Below, piece by piece: positions 1 to 8,280 of a stretch of DNA of 43,071 bases. Within the stretch, counting starts at the first letter, position 1. The number at the start of each line of letters is the position of its first letter. The notes beneath the pieces are model-generated. The model was not told the DNA's origin, did no database searches, and worked only from the letters and a program-made list of their open reading frames with translations. A program made the position numbers and the translations under genes. The stretch is taken from NCBI GenBank assembly GCA_046080565.1, contig JBJTUF010000258.1, positions 1-43,071 of the forward strand, given 5' to 3'. The DNA comes from Cuspidothrix sp046080565 (lineage in GTDB: Bacteria > Cyanobacteriota > Cyanobacteriia > Cyanobacteriales > Nostocaceae).

Positions 1-130
1 CCCCCTTTTTACCAGCCTTGGGTCGCCGAATGTTTTTCCTTTATGCTCTTGTGCATGAATCAAAATTGGATTTTCCACCTGTTTTATCTCCTCAGGGACT
101 TCCCTTTCTACTTTACACCCACTTGTGTGT
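1..130 (-). CDS. Possible partial ORF running off the left edge
   Basis: On the minus strand one frame stays open from about position 130 to position 1, where the window ends. It would encode roughly 40 residues that look protein-like (for example VEREVPEEIKQVENPILIH and KGKTFGDPRLVKRG). No convincing start codon or ribosome binding site is visible, and upstream the frame runs into the dispersed repeat at 149-177. I do not recognise the family. It could be the start of a gene whose body lies outside the window, or a chance open frame. Confidence 0.22.
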
Positions 131-148
131 ACACCGTAGGCTCCGATA

Positions 149-177
149 TAGGGGCAACCACGGGGGGTTTGCCCCTA
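149..177. repeat. GGGGCAACC/GGTTGCCCC-type dispersed palindromic repeat
   Basis: TAGGGGCAA at the left and TTGCCCCTA at the right form an inverted repeat around ACCACGGGGGGTT. The same element occurs in the other orientation at 14691-14717, with a related unit at 14727-14755. The last three bases of this copy (175-177) supply the TAG stop of the PP2C gene on the minus strand, so the repeat sits exactly at the end of that gene. Confidence 0.75.
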
Positions 178-2115
178 CGGGGTTGGGCAGAATTTGCGTA
201 CTTTTTCGGGAAGTTGGCGACAGACTTGTTGGAAAGATTGAGGATATAGTTGCCACCACGCAAATAAACCCAGAGAGGTACTTCCTAGAAGTAATAGTAA
301 GAAGACAACAAATAAGACCCAATTCTTGCCTGGAGATGGTTGGATAGGTGTAGTGGCTTCTTCAGTCAAACTCAAATTTAACAGGACTTGGGAACTGGGG
401 GATAAATCAGTTTCTATGGGTGTAGAAACGATTAGTGCTTCTGCATCAGGAACAGCTATAGGTGGGGGTGGGATAATTTCGGCTGGAGGTGGGGGTATAA
501 TTGCCATTGATAATGGTTGAGCCACACGACAGAGAGTTAACACCACAGAGATATTATCTTGACCATTCTTTTCATTAGCCAGTTTAATTAATTCCTGGGT
601 AGCAGCTTCTATGCTTAAATCACCTGTGAGGACGGGAATAGCGTAATCTTGCCAATATTGTGTCACTAAATTGCGATCGCTCAAACCATCCGAACAAAGT
701 AATAAAATCCCATCTTCCTCTAAAATAAATCTTTGAATCGAAAAGTTGAGAAATTCCGCTTCTTTTGTGCCTAATGCTTGGGTGAGGGCATTAGCTTCCG
801 GTATTTGCAATGCTTGGCGATATAAACTTTTGCCTAAACCAACTTCTCTTTTGACCATATCATCATCTACAGTCAAGAGTTGACAATAATTCTGGGTTAT
901 CCAATAAGCACGACTATCACCAATATGCGCTAAATAAAGTTCATGGGAATTTTTTAACCGTTCTCCAGCAGATGTAATTATTCTTTGGGGTATCTGCAAT
1001 GACATCACCAAAGTTGTGGCCATACGTTCCTTACCCTGACGATTTTGCTCATCATTGCGTGACCAGACCACGTTATTCACGACTCGCAAACAAGACTCTA
1101 TTTGTTGAGATAATAAAGCTGGGCTTAATAGTTCTGTTTGTTCTCCTATCTCTGTTAATAAAGCCCGCATTTGTAATTTGAGAGACTGTAGTGCTAATTG
1201 ACTGGCTACTTCACCACCTTCATGACCACCAATACCATCACAAACAATTGATAAGCGTGGTTTTAAATTATCATCTATATTGTTAGTATCACTAGGATAA
1301 CAAGCATCTTCATTATGTTTAATAACTTTGCCTGTATCTGTTGCTCCCGCTATACTTAAGAATAAAGGTAATTCGGCGGCTGTTGTCAACAATAATTCAT
1401 TTAGTTGAGCGTTAATATTCTTTAAATCAACTTCCTCTTGACACATTAACTCAACTATGATTTCTAACTTGGCAGTAATGGTAATTTCTGCTGTTGTTAC
1501 CCAAGACCGCCAAGAATTAGCTAAATCTTTTAAAGTCGGTTGTTCTGAACTTTGATGCAATTCTAATAAGCGAATACACCAACCTTGCACATATAAATTA
1601 TCTCGTAATAGCAAGCTTTGGGCAACTTGTAATTCTAATAAAGGTGTCCACAATTGGAGAATTTGCCATAACCAGTAAACCTGTCTCACGGGAGATGCTT
1701 GTTCCCAGGACTCGCCAATAGTCGGATAAATACAACCTGTTTCATCTATCGGGGCATTTTCCAATAATAAAATATCACCATCTACTTCTGGTGAAGAAGT
1801 AAAACCATAAGCTTGGGGTATGTGTAAATGCTTTGAATATAAACGCAAATAGGGAATAACTATATTTGGTAGTTGGTCAGGAATATGTGGTAATAGTGCA
1901 GGTTGAGTATCTAGCCAAACTTGCGGTTTAATAACCTCATATCTATTAGCTATCTTTGTACCTGGGGGAATTTGTGGCGCTTGATTGCCAGTTGCCCACA
2001 GATAGCGGTAAATTAGGGGAGTTTGACAGCGATCGCAAACAGTATCACCCACAGAGTTAATTGGTTGATCACATTCTGAATTTGGGCAATTAATAATCCG
2101 TTGGGTAGAAAGCAT
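175..2115 (-). CDS. PP2C-family Ser/Thr protein phosphatase with N-terminal zinc-ribbon-like motif and C-terminal membrane anchor
   Basis: This 646-residue protein carries a metal-dependent PP2C phosphatase domain at about 255-505. The signature motifs are visible: NEDA near 268, CDGIGGHEGGEVAS at 292-305, then HIGDSRAYW, LLCSDGLSDR and GQDNISVVL. These Asp residues bind the two metal ions that drive hydrolysis of phospho-Ser/Thr. At the N-terminus, Cys10, Cys15, Cys27 and Cys30 form a CX4C...CX2C zinc-ribbon-like pattern. Residues 50-210 resemble a decayed protein-kinase fold (GTKIANRYEVI; DILLLEN; LLLRDNLYVQG). A proline-rich linker leads to one hydrophobic segment near 603-625, so the phosphatase is probably tethered to the membrane with its domains in the cytoplasm. 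The stop codon lies in a dispersed repeat. The substrate is unknown. It is divergent from purH across a 272-bp gap. Confidence 0.9.
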   Translation of the reverse strand: MLSTQRIINCPNSECDQPINSVGDTVCDRCQTPLIYRYLWATGNQAPQIPPGTKIANRYEVIKPQVWLDTQPALLPHIPDQLPNIVIPYLRLYSKHLHIPQAYGFTSSPEVDGDILLLENAPIDETGCIYPTIGESWEQASPVRQVYWLWQILQLWTPLLELQVAQSLLLRDNLYVQGWCIRLLELHQSSEQPTLKDLANSWRSWVTTAEITITAKLEIIVELMCQEEVDLKNINAQLNELLLTTAAELPLFLSIAGATDTGKVIKHNEDACYPSDTNNIDDNLKPRLSIVCDGIGGHEGGEVASQLALQSLKLQMRALLTEIGEQTELLSPALLSQQIESCLRVVNNVVWSRNDEQNRQGKERMATTLVMSLQIPQRIITSAGERLKNSHELYLAHIGDSRAYWITQNYCQLLTVDDDMVKREVGLGKSLYRQALQIPEANALTQALGTKEAEFLNFSIQRFILEEDGILLLCSDGLSDRNLVTQYWQDYAIPVLTGDLSIEAATQELIKLANEKNGQDNISVVLTLCRVAQPLSMAIIPPPPAEIIPPPPIAVPDAEALIVSTPIETDLSPSSQVLLNLSLTEEATTPIQPSPGKNWVLFVVFLLLLLGSTSLGLFAWWQLYPQSFQQVCRQLPEKVRKFCPTP

Positions 2116-2297
2116 AATTAAAAGAGTTCAGTAGTTCAAGTGGCAGTGGTTCGACTTCGCTCACCAACCGATGGCAGGAGGCAGAAGGCACAGATAATAG
2201 AAAGATAAGGTTAATTAACAGTTAGAGGATTAAGTTATCAATAAATCAGTATTTGCACAAATAAATAATGATACAGAATTAATCACACAAATAATCT

Positions 2298-2322
2298 TTC
2301 TGTTCCCTGTTCCCTGTTCCCT
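2298..2322. repeat. Heptamer tandem repeat (TTCCCTG)n
   Basis: About three and a half copies of the heptamer TTCCCTG/TTCCCTA lie in the gap between the PP2C gene and purH. This is the STRR type of short tandem repeat well known from heterocystous cyanobacteria. The same unit recurs at 23971-24001. Confidence 0.8.
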
Positions 2323-2387
2323 AATAGGATGTCTTTCGGTAGAATATTCTTCTATTTGCAAATTAGTATCAAGGAATCTAGGGAATT

Positions 2388-3911
2388 ATGGCGCGTTTAG
2401 CCCTGCTGAGTGTATCTAATAAAACTGGTATAATTGATTTAGCTCGTAGCTTAGTAGAAGAATTTGGCTTTGATATCATCAGCAGTGGGGGAACAGCCAA
2501 AACCCTGAAAGATGCCGGCATACCAGTTACAAAGGTTTCTGATTATACAGGTTCACCAGAAATTTTAGGCGGTCGAGTTAAAACTCTCCATCCCCGTATT
2601 CATGGCGGTATTTTAGCACGGCGAGATGTGGCGCAAGATGTCACAGATTTAGAAAATAATCAAATTCGACCCATTGATTTAGTTGTTGTTAATCTTTATC
2701 CTTTTGAGGAAACCATTGCTAAACCTAGTGTCACCTTAGCTGAAGCAGTTGAACAAATTGATATTGGTGGCCCGGCAATGTTAAGGGCATCATCGAAAAA
2801 TTACGCCCATTTGACAGTATTGTGTGATCCGGCTCAATATGGGGAGTATTTGCAAGAATTACGCCAAAATGGGGCAGCTTCCCTAGAATTTCGGCAAAAA
2901 TGCGCCCTCAAGGGATTTTTACATACTGCTAGTTATGATAATGCGATCGCAGCTTATTTAGGTAGTATAGAAGCACAAGAATTTACTATTTCCGGTACAC
3001 AAATCCAATCATTGCGTTATGGGGAAAACCCCCACCAACCCGCCGCATGGTATCAAACCGGAAGTACCCCCACAGGTTGGACTGCGGCCACAAAATTGCA
3101 AGGTAAGGAACTTAGTTACAATAATTTAGTAGATTTGGAAGCTGCACGGCGGATAATTGCCGAATTTACCGAAAGTCCCGCCGCGACAATTATAAAACAT
3201 ACTAATCCCTGTGGAACTGCGGAAGCAGAAACAATTTTCGACGCTTATCAAAAAGCCTTTAATGCTGATTCTGTCTCAGCTTTTGGTGGTATTGTGGCTT
3301 TAAATCGTCCCATTGATGCGGCTACAGCGACAGAATTAACAAAAACATTTTTAGAGTGCGTAGTTGCTCCTGGTTGTGATCAGGAAGCCCAGGAAATTTT
3401 AACTAAAAAAGGTAATGTCCGAGTTTTGATTTTACCAGACTTGCTCAGTGGACCGAAAGAAACTGTCAAAGCTATAGCCGGTGGGTTTTTAGTCCAATCT
3501 GCTGATGATATCATTGCCGATCCTAGTCAATGGCAAGTTGTGACAGAACGTCAACCCACACCTGACGAGTTAGCAGAATTATTGTTTGCGTGGAAAGTTT
3601 GCAAGCACGTTAAATCTAATGCTATTGTCATAGCGAGCGATCGCACAACCTTGGGTATAGGTGCTGGACAAATGAACCGCGTCGGTTCAAGCAAAATGGC
3701 GCTGGAACAAGCTGGAGAAAAAGCCAAAGGTGCATTTCTCGCTAGTGATGGCTTCTTCCCCTTCGATGATACCGTTAGAGCAGCCGCAGCAGCCGGAATT
3801 ACTGCCATTGTCCAACCCGGAGGCAGTCTCAAGGATAAGGACTCTATCAAAGCCGCAAATGAACTGGGTTTATTGATGGTTATGACTGGTGTACGGCACT
3901 TTTTACATTAG
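2388..3911 (+). CDS. purH: Bifunctional AICAR formyltransferase / IMP cyclohydrolase
   Basis: PurH carries out the last two steps of de novo purine synthesis. It formylates AICAR with 10-formyl-THF and then closes the ring to give IMP. The 507-residue length is normal for the family. The N-terminal MGS-like cyclohydrolase domain (about 1-145) begins LALLSVSNKTGIIDLA and contains SSGGTAKTL and GGRVKTLHPRIHGG. The AICAR transformylase domain follows, with LRYGENPHQ, the catalytic-region motif KHTNPCG, SAFGGI and the C-terminal VKSNAIV and GAGQMNRV blocks. The ATG at 2388 gives the usual MARLALLSVSNKTG start, with an AGG about 12-15 bases upstream. The gene stands alone on this strand, with HIP1 sites inside the reading frame. 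Confidence 0.97.
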   Translation: MARLALLSVSNKTGIIDLARSLVEEFGFDIISSGGTAKTLKDAGIPVTKVSDYTGSPEILGGRVKTLHPRIHGGILARRDVAQDVTDLENNQIRPIDLVVVNLYPFEETIAKPSVTLAEAVEQIDIGGPAMLRASSKNYAHLTVLCDPAQYGEYLQELRQNGAASLEFRQKCALKGFLHTASYDNAIAAYLGSIEAQEFTISGTQIQSLRYGENPHQPAAWYQTGSTPTGWTAATKLQGKELSYNNLVDLEAARRIIAEFTESPAATIIKHTNPCGTAEAETIFDAYQKAFNADSVSAFGGIVALNRPIDAATATELTKTFLECVVAPGCDQEAQEILTKKGNVRVLILPDLLSGPKETVKAIAGGFLVQSADDIIADPSQWQVVTERQPTPDELAELLFAWKVCKHVKSNAIVIASDRTTLGIGAGQMNRVGSSKMALEQAGEKAKGAFLASDGFFPFDDTVRAAAAAGITAIVQPGGSLKDKDSIKAANELGLLMVMTGVRHFLH

Positions 3912-4060
3912 GTAATGGGTAATGGGTTTACATTAACTTGGTTATATTGGTATGATGAACCATAGCTTCTGAAGCTACCCACTACTTCCAATAACTTGCC
4001 AAGCTTTTGTCGTTAAGTGAGCAAGGATGTAATCTAAAGTTATCTATCTTGTTAGAAGCT

Positions 4061-4228
4061 ATGGGTCAAACTAAAAAGGCAAAAATTACATTTACTTGCT
4101 CACATGAACTACGTGAACAGTTAGAAAGTATCGCAAGCTCAGAAGACAGGACACTATCAAATCTTGTAGAAAGGCTTGTTACAAGGGCAGTTCAAATTTA
4201 CAACCCGCAAGATCAAAAAGCAAGTTAG
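4061..4228 (+). CDS. Small ribbon-helix-helix (CopG/Arc-like) DNA-binding protein
   Basis: A 55-residue protein reads KKAKITFTCSHELREQL, then ESIASSEDRTLSNLVERLV. This fits a ribbon-helix-helix fold: one beta strand followed by two helices, dimerising to bind DNA. The frame is open upstream to a TTG at 4007. I prefer the ATG at 4061 because the RHH strand begins a few residues later and the upstream codons look non-coding. The neighbouring coiled-coil gene starts 27 bases after its stop on the same strand, so the two are probably co-transcribed. RHH proteins of this size are typically autorepressors or antitoxins. No toxin-like partner is recognisable here, so its role is unknown. Confidence 0.65.
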   Translation: MGQTKKAKITFTCSHELREQLESIASSEDRTLSNLVERLVTRAVQIYNPQDQKAS

Positions 4229-4255
4229 CGATGGCCTACACCACCCTAAAACGCC

Positions 4256-4816
4256 ATGACCACTGAACCATCTCGATTAAACCTGATAGAATCGCTTCTA
4301 CTGCAAACAGCTACTAACCTTAACTCTGTATCTACTAAGTTAGATAGAGTAGCAGAACATCAAGCAACCAACACCCAAGCAATAGACAATCTCACTGTCA
4401 AACTTGACCAAGTAACAGAACAACAGAAAAATAACACTCAAGCAATAGACAACCTTACCGTAAAACTTGACCGAGTAGCAGAACAGCAAGCAACCAACAC
4501 CCAAGCAATAGACAACCTCACCGTAAAACTTGACCGAGTAGCAGAACAACAGACAATTAATACTCAAACGATTGGTAATTTATCAAACAGCCTAAATGAC
4601 CTATCAAATCAAGTTAATGACTTTACTGGAACTGCCAATACTGTTTTAGCTAGAAATGCCATTTTAGATGATGTTGTAGTCAGACTAGATGCTACAGTAA
4701 CCAGACTTGACCGCAATTTTGAGCTACATCAACAACGATTTGAAGAGAACCAAAGATCAACTAACGCTGCTTTAGAGAGACTGGAAGCAATTCTGATCAG
4801 GCTAATGGATAAATAG
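4256..4816 (+). CDS. Repeat-containing coiled-coil protein of unknown function
   Basis: This 186-residue protein has no recognised catalytic domain. Residues 28-111 are four near-identical 21-residue units of the form KLDRVAEQQATNTQAIDNLTV. Hydrophobic residues recur with heptad spacing, as in a long parallel coiled coil. The C-terminal part continues with similar heptads (VVRLDATVTRLDRNFELHQQ). It is highly polar, with no signal peptide or membrane segment, so probably cytoplasmic and oligomeric. It follows the small RHH gene by 27 bases and is likely in the same transcript. Comparable short LD-rich coiled-coil proteins are common in filamentous cyanobacteria and carry no assigned function. 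Confidence 0.7.
   Translation: MTTEPSRLNLIESLLLQTATNLNSVSTKLDRVAEHQATNTQAIDNLTVKLDQVTEQQKNNTQAIDNLTVKLDRVAEQQATNTQAIDNLTVKLDRVAEQQTINTQTIGNLSNSLNDLSNQVNDFTGTANTVLARNAILDDVVVRLDATVTRLDRNFELHQQRFEENQRSTNAALERLEAILIRLMDK
4337..4588 (+). repeat. 63-bp in-gene tandem repeat, four copies
   Basis: Four 63-base units (4337-4399, 4400-4462, 4463-4525, 4526-4588) encode the 21-residue coiled-coil repeats. Copies two, three and four share long identical stretches, and the fourth diverges at its end. A unit of exactly 21 codons keeps three heptads in register, so copy number can change without breaking the frame or the coil. Confidence 0.9.
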
Positions 4817-4863
4817 TAGGATTCATAGCACTACCCTATCCTATCGCTGAAATCTCCCCCTGC

Positions 4864-4903
4864 TCCCTGCCTCCTGCCTCCTGCCTCCTGCCCCCTGCCT
4901 CCT
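4864..4903. repeat. Heptamer tandem repeat (CCTGCCT)n
   Basis: CTGCCTC/CTGCCCC heptamers are repeated five to six times between the convergent coiled-coil and CobO-like genes. It is an STRR-type array. Confidence 0.8.
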
Positions 4904-4908
4904 ACCCA

Positions 4909-5445
4909 TCAAGGTTGATGACTGCGGCGAATTTCTGTAATTTGATCTGCCACATCTAAGATAGACTGAGGCATCTGAGAACCGGTGAGAATAATATCTA
5001 GATGGGAAGGACGTTGAGATAAAAAGTCTAATACCTCAGTTTCGGGAATACAGCCGAAATGTATCGCCAAACTTAATTCATCTAAAAGCAATAAAGAATA
5101 TTTACCTTCACTAACTACCTTTTTTGTGTGTTGCCAAAGCTCTTGTAGGGCTTGTTTCTCTGCTGTTTCTAACTCTGGAGTATCAATAAAACGCAGCAAA
5201 TCACAGCGAATCCAATCTAAATTTTGTCCCAGTTGGATGGGGCGTTCATGTCCTTGCCCAATACCTCCTTTGAGAAATTGAACTATTAATACTGGTGTTC
5301 CTTGTCCAGCGATCCTCAGTGCTTGCGCCATCACACTTGTAAAAAAACTGCGTTGGGAACTCGTAAAAACCTGTACCAGTCCTTTAACGGAATATGGTAA
5401 GCTCAGAGTCGAATTTAGACCTGGGGTTTCTAATTGGGCAACCAT
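4909..5445 (-). CDS. CobO/BtuR-like P-loop protein with degenerate Walker A
   Basis: The 178-residue protein has the length and layout of ATP:cob(I)alamin adenosyltransferases of the CobO/BtuR type: VQVFT near 24-28, RIAGQGTPVLIVQFLKGG at 44-61, the Walker B strand LLLLDELSLAIHFG at 118-131, and a C-terminal ILTGSQMPQSILDVADQITEI block. The nucleotide-binding loop is not conserved. Where CobO enzymes have TGxGKGKTT, this protein reads TSSQRSFFTS (28-37), with no glycines and no lysine. ATP-dependent adenosyltransferase activity is therefore doubtful, although the fold is clearly retained. Start is the ATG at 5445. The gene is convergent with the coiled-coil gene and divergent from the adenylate-kinase-like gene. 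Confidence 0.78.
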   Translation of the reverse strand: MVAQLETPGLNSTLSLPYSVKGLVQVFTSSQRSFFTSVMAQALRIAGQGTPVLIVQFLKGGIGQGHERPIQLGQNLDWIRCDLLRFIDTPELETAEKQALQELWQHTKKVVSEGKYSLLLLDELSLAIHFGCIPETEVLDFLSQRPSHLDIILTGSQMPQSILDVADQITEIRRSHQP

Positions 5446-5591
5446 AAGACAAAGCTGAATCCTGACATTACTTTAATGATCTCACTACTTTCATAATTTC
5501 CGAATATTTTTATATGTCTGACTCCACTCTGAGCGATCGCTAATGATTTAGTATTGCATTAGTCAATTTTATACTTGGGGAGTAGGTTCTC

Positions 5592-6167
5592 ATGAGATTA
5601 GTGATTTTAGGAGGCTCAGGGTCAGGTAAAAGCACTCAAGCGCAAAGACTTTCTAAATTTTTTAATGTGCCTTTAGTTTCCACAGGTGAAACTTTACGAG
5701 CAGCTATATATGGCAATAATCAAAATAATAATTATGGCGAATTAAATGATTTAGTTCTAGAAGCTAAACCTTATTTAGAACAAGGAGAGTTAGTTCCCGA
5801 TGAAATGATGATTCAATTTATTAAAGTCCGCCTTAAACAACCAGACGTTAATAAAGGTTGGATTTTAGAAGGTTATCCCCGCACTGCTTTTCAAGCGGAA
5901 GAATTAGATTTTTTATTAGAAGAGTTAGGGCAAAATCTCAATTGGGCAATTTATCTACAAGTTTCCGCCGCAGTCATGGTGAGCCGTTCTTTAGGGCGGT
6001 TACTTCCTGATGATCAACCGGAAATTGTTCAAAGGCGCGTAGAGTTATTTTACGATCGCACTATCCCCATTTTAGAATATTATGATCGCCGTCGTTACCT
6101 ATTAACAATTAATGGTGATCAGTCACCAGAACAAGTACAGCAAAATATTTTAACCTTATTAGGATAA
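5592..6167 (+). CDS. Adenylate kinase-family nucleoside monophosphate kinase
   Basis: A 191-residue soluble P-loop kinase with Walker A GGSGSGKS at 8-15, followed by the NMP-binding region VSTGETLRAAI. WILEGYPRT sits where adenylate kinases have the GFPRT motif. The lid region is short (RSLGRLLPDD) and has no zinc cysteines, followed by RRVELFYDRTIPILEYY. It probably transfers phosphate from ATP to AMP or a similar nucleotide. It differs from the canonical Adk encoded in ribosomal-protein operons, so this is likely a second, cyanobacterial paralogue with unproven substrate. The ATG at 5592 is preceded by GGGGAGTAGG. Confidence 0.8.
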   Translation: MRLVILGGSGSGKSTQAQRLSKFFNVPLVSTGETLRAAIYGNNQNNNYGELNDLVLEAKPYLEQGELVPDEMMIQFIKVRLKQPDVNKGWILEGYPRTAFQAEELDFLLEELGQNLNWAIYLQVSAAVMVSRSLGRLLPDDQPEIVQRRVELFYDRTIPILEYYDRRRYLLTINGDQSPEQVQQNILTLLG

Positions 6168-6258
6168 TCTATAAGGGAAGAGCCAAAAGGCAAGAGAATT
6201 TGAGGAATTGTACATTTTTAGCACTTACCTATTGACAAAAAAACTAAATATGTATAGT

Positions 6259-6302
6259 CTAAACCCCATATTTTTGTAGGGGTTTAGCACTCCTAAACCT
6301 CT
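6259..6302 (+). repeat. Overlapping hairpins upstream of rph (GGGGTTTAG repeat)
   Basis: CTAAACCCC (6259-6267) pairs perfectly with GGGGTTTAG (6279-6287) over an 11-base loop. The same GGGGTTTAG can instead pair with the following CCTAAACCTC (6292-6301). The two hairpins exclude each other. A related TAGGGGTTTAGC...GCTAAACCC unit occurs at 14596-14620, so this is also a dispersed repeat. Whether it regulates rph is not shown. Confidence 0.6.
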
Positions 6303-6380
6303 GGAATTTCGATTCCTGATTCCCCCTTTCCTGTGCGCTCCTTGACTACTTAGCAAGCAAAAATTTTGAGGCAATATTCC

Positions 6381-7118
6381 ATGGCTTGGCAGCGTCCTGA
6401 CGGTAGAAAACCCTGTGAACTTCGTCCCCATAGCTTTGAAGCTAATTTTACTCGCTTTGCACCTGGTTCGGTTTTAGCTAAATGTGGTGATACACAGGTT
6501 CTTTGTACTGTTAGTGTGGCTGAAGGAGTACCTAAATTTTTGACCGGTAGTGGTAAAGGCTGGTTAACGGCTGAGTATAGAATGTTACCCTCTGCTACTC
6601 AAAAACGCCAGGAACGCGAATTAATGAAATTATCTGGAAGAACCCAAGAAATTCAACGTTTAATAGGTCGAAGTTTACGGGCTGCATTGGATTTTGAAGC
6701 CTTGGGGGAAATAACTTTAACTGTGGATGCAGATGTATTACAAGCTGATGCAGGGACAAGAACAATGGCTATTACCGGGGGTTTTGTGGCCTTAGCTCAT
6801 GCTATTTCCCAATTATTACAGCAAGGAGTTTTAAAGCGATCGCCTTTAATTGAACAAATAGCGGCGGTGTCCGTTGGTTTATTACAAGGTGAGCCATTTT
6901 TGGATCTTAATTATGTCGAAGATGTAGCCGCAGATGTAGATTTTAATATTGTCATGAATCAAAAATTGGCAATTATTGAAGTTCAAGGAACAGCAGAAGC
7001 AGGTACTTTTACCCGTCAGCAATTAAATCAACTTTTAGATTTTTCCGAACAAGGAATACAGGAATTATTACTGGCTCAAAAAGAAGCAATTCCTGATTGG
7101 AATAGTCTATTTTTGTAA
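6381..7118 (+). CDS. rph: Ribonuclease PH
   Basis: RNase PH is a phosphate-dependent 3'-to-5' exoribonuclease that trims the 3' ends of tRNA precursors. It acts as a ring-shaped hexamer in the cytoplasm. The 245-residue protein has the typical opening RPDGRKPCELRP, then GSVLAKCGDTQVLCTVSV, the substrate-binding segment TAEYRMLPSAT followed by RQERELMKLSGRTQEIQRLIGRSLRA (split here only for reading), and the phosphate-site region LQADAGTRTMAITGGFVAL. The frame is open to a TTG at 6366. I take the ATG at 6381 because MAWQRPDGR is the conserved start. The gene is convergent with the alpha/beta hydrolase. Confidence 0.96.
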   Translation: MAWQRPDGRKPCELRPHSFEANFTRFAPGSVLAKCGDTQVLCTVSVAEGVPKFLTGSGKGWLTAEYRMLPSATQKRQERELMKLSGRTQEIQRLIGRSLRAALDFEALGEITLTVDADVLQADAGTRTMAITGGFVALAHAISQLLQQGVLKRSPLIEQIAAVSVGLLQGEPFLDLNYVEDVAADVDFNIVMNQKLAIIEVQGTAEAGTFTRQQLNQLLDFSEQGIQELLLAQKEAIPDWNSLFL

Positions 7119-7154
7119 GTCCTAACCTTCACAGATAAATTTTTGGTGCAAGCC

Positions 7155-8057
7155 CTAGCTAGATATAGCAGACTGAACACTGATCCAATCTAGTAAAATC
7201 GGATTCACCAACTCAGGAGCTTCATCTTGAGGGCAATGTCCGACATTTTCTAAGGGAATGAACTTTTGTACTTGAGGGAAATTGGCTAACTCTCTACCTA
7301 AATTAATCGGTTCCCAAGGGTCAGCCGTTCCCCATAAAATAATTGCTGGACAAGGTAAAATAGGTAGTAAATCTTCTGGTAAAGGGCCACTAGAATAAGT
7401 AGTAAAGGCCAAGAAAACATCAGCCGCACCGACATCTTTTGCTGGTGTCATTAAAATATCAACTAATTCATCTGTGACTGTATCTGGATTATTGTATGCT
7501 TGCAGCAGAATTTTTTTGACTGTTTGGGGTTGTGCTAGGCGATCAAAAAAGAAATTTCCTACAGATTTAATCCCTAAAAAGTTTTGTAGAATTGGCGCAC
7601 CAAAACGTTTTATCCAAGGTAAATTTAGACGTTTACGATCATGTAATAATCGTAAAGAACAATTTAATAAAGCTGTTCCTAAAGATATTTTGGGATTAAT
7701 GATTGCTGCTTGCATGGCAACAATACAACCAATAGAATTTCCGATTAAAAATGCAGGTTCACCTATTACTTCTTCACAAAAATCAGCTATTTGTTGTCCC
7801 CAGGTTTCCATGGTGTAGGTAATTTTTTCTCCTGGTTTAGGTTTAGCTGAACCGCCAAAACCAATTAAATCAATAGCATAAACTCGACAGTTTGCGGCTA
7901 AAGCTGGAATATTTTTGCGCCAATGTCCCCAGGATGCACCAAATCCATGTATGAGAATTACAGCCGGTCCAGTATCTCCTTGAGTTTGGTAACAAATAGG
8001 AAAATCTTGCCAATGCCAGATTTTTGTAGAATTAAAGGGGTTTGTAGTAGTTTGCAT
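7155..8057 (-). CDS. Alpha/beta-fold hydrolase
   Basis: This 300-residue protein has the oxyanion-hole motif HGFGASWGHW, the nucleophile elbow GNSIGC (serine), a late acidic motif WGTADPWEP and the catalytic histidine in ENVGHCPQDEAPE. Together these complete a Ser-Asp-His triad. There is no signal peptide, so it is probably cytoplasmic. The length and motif spacing match the cyanobacterial and plastid alpha/beta hydrolases often annotated near chlorophyll or lipid metabolism, but nothing in the sequence fixes the substrate. The ATG at 8057 is the natural start. It is divergent from pyrH. Confidence 0.88.
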   Translation of the reverse strand: MQTTTNPFNSTKIWHWQDFPICYQTQGDTGPAVILIHGFGASWGHWRKNIPALAANCRVYAIDLIGFGGSAKPKPGEKITYTMETWGQQIADFCEEVIGEPAFLIGNSIGCIVAMQAAIINPKISLGTALLNCSLRLLHDRKRLNLPWIKRFGAPILQNFLGIKSVGNFFFDRLAQPQTVKKILLQAYNNPDTVTDELVDILMTPAKDVGAADVFLAFTTYSSGPLPEDLLPILPCPAIILWGTADPWEPINLGRELANFPQVQKFIPLENVGHCPQDEAPELVNPILLDWISVQSAISS

Positions 8058-8083
8058 GGGAAATTAATGATAAATCAAAATTT

Positions 8084-8118
8084 AACTGAAACTTAAAAAT
8101 CAGAAAGGATCAGGCTTT
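8084..8118 (+). repeat. 35-bp dispersed repeat, copy 1
   Basis: A 35-base segment beginning AACTGAAACTTAAAAATCA and ending AGGCTTT matches 17276-17310 at 32 of 35 positions by my reading. It lies in the divergent gap between the hydrolase and pyrH. No coding potential is visible. Confidence 0.7.
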
Positions 8119-8280
8119 CGCGCCGTCCCTGTGCCTATTGCTATAATCATGAACCAAAACTTAACCAAGCAAAAATTGCCTAAATATTCAGATCCCAGAA
8201 AACCTAATAGACACAGATAGCCACTCTACTGTTATCTTAAATTGAAGGCAATTGCAACTTTTTTGATAAAGCGGAACTTC

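Noticed and set aside
2388..3911. Minus-strand frame 3551-3850 within purH and similar long antisense frames
   Set aside because: They overlap well-conserved genes, have no family similarity and are products of codon bias on the other strand.
4864..4903. Heptamer arrays considered as a CRISPR array
   Set aside because: Units are 7 bp in direct tandem with no spacers, so they are STRR repeats.
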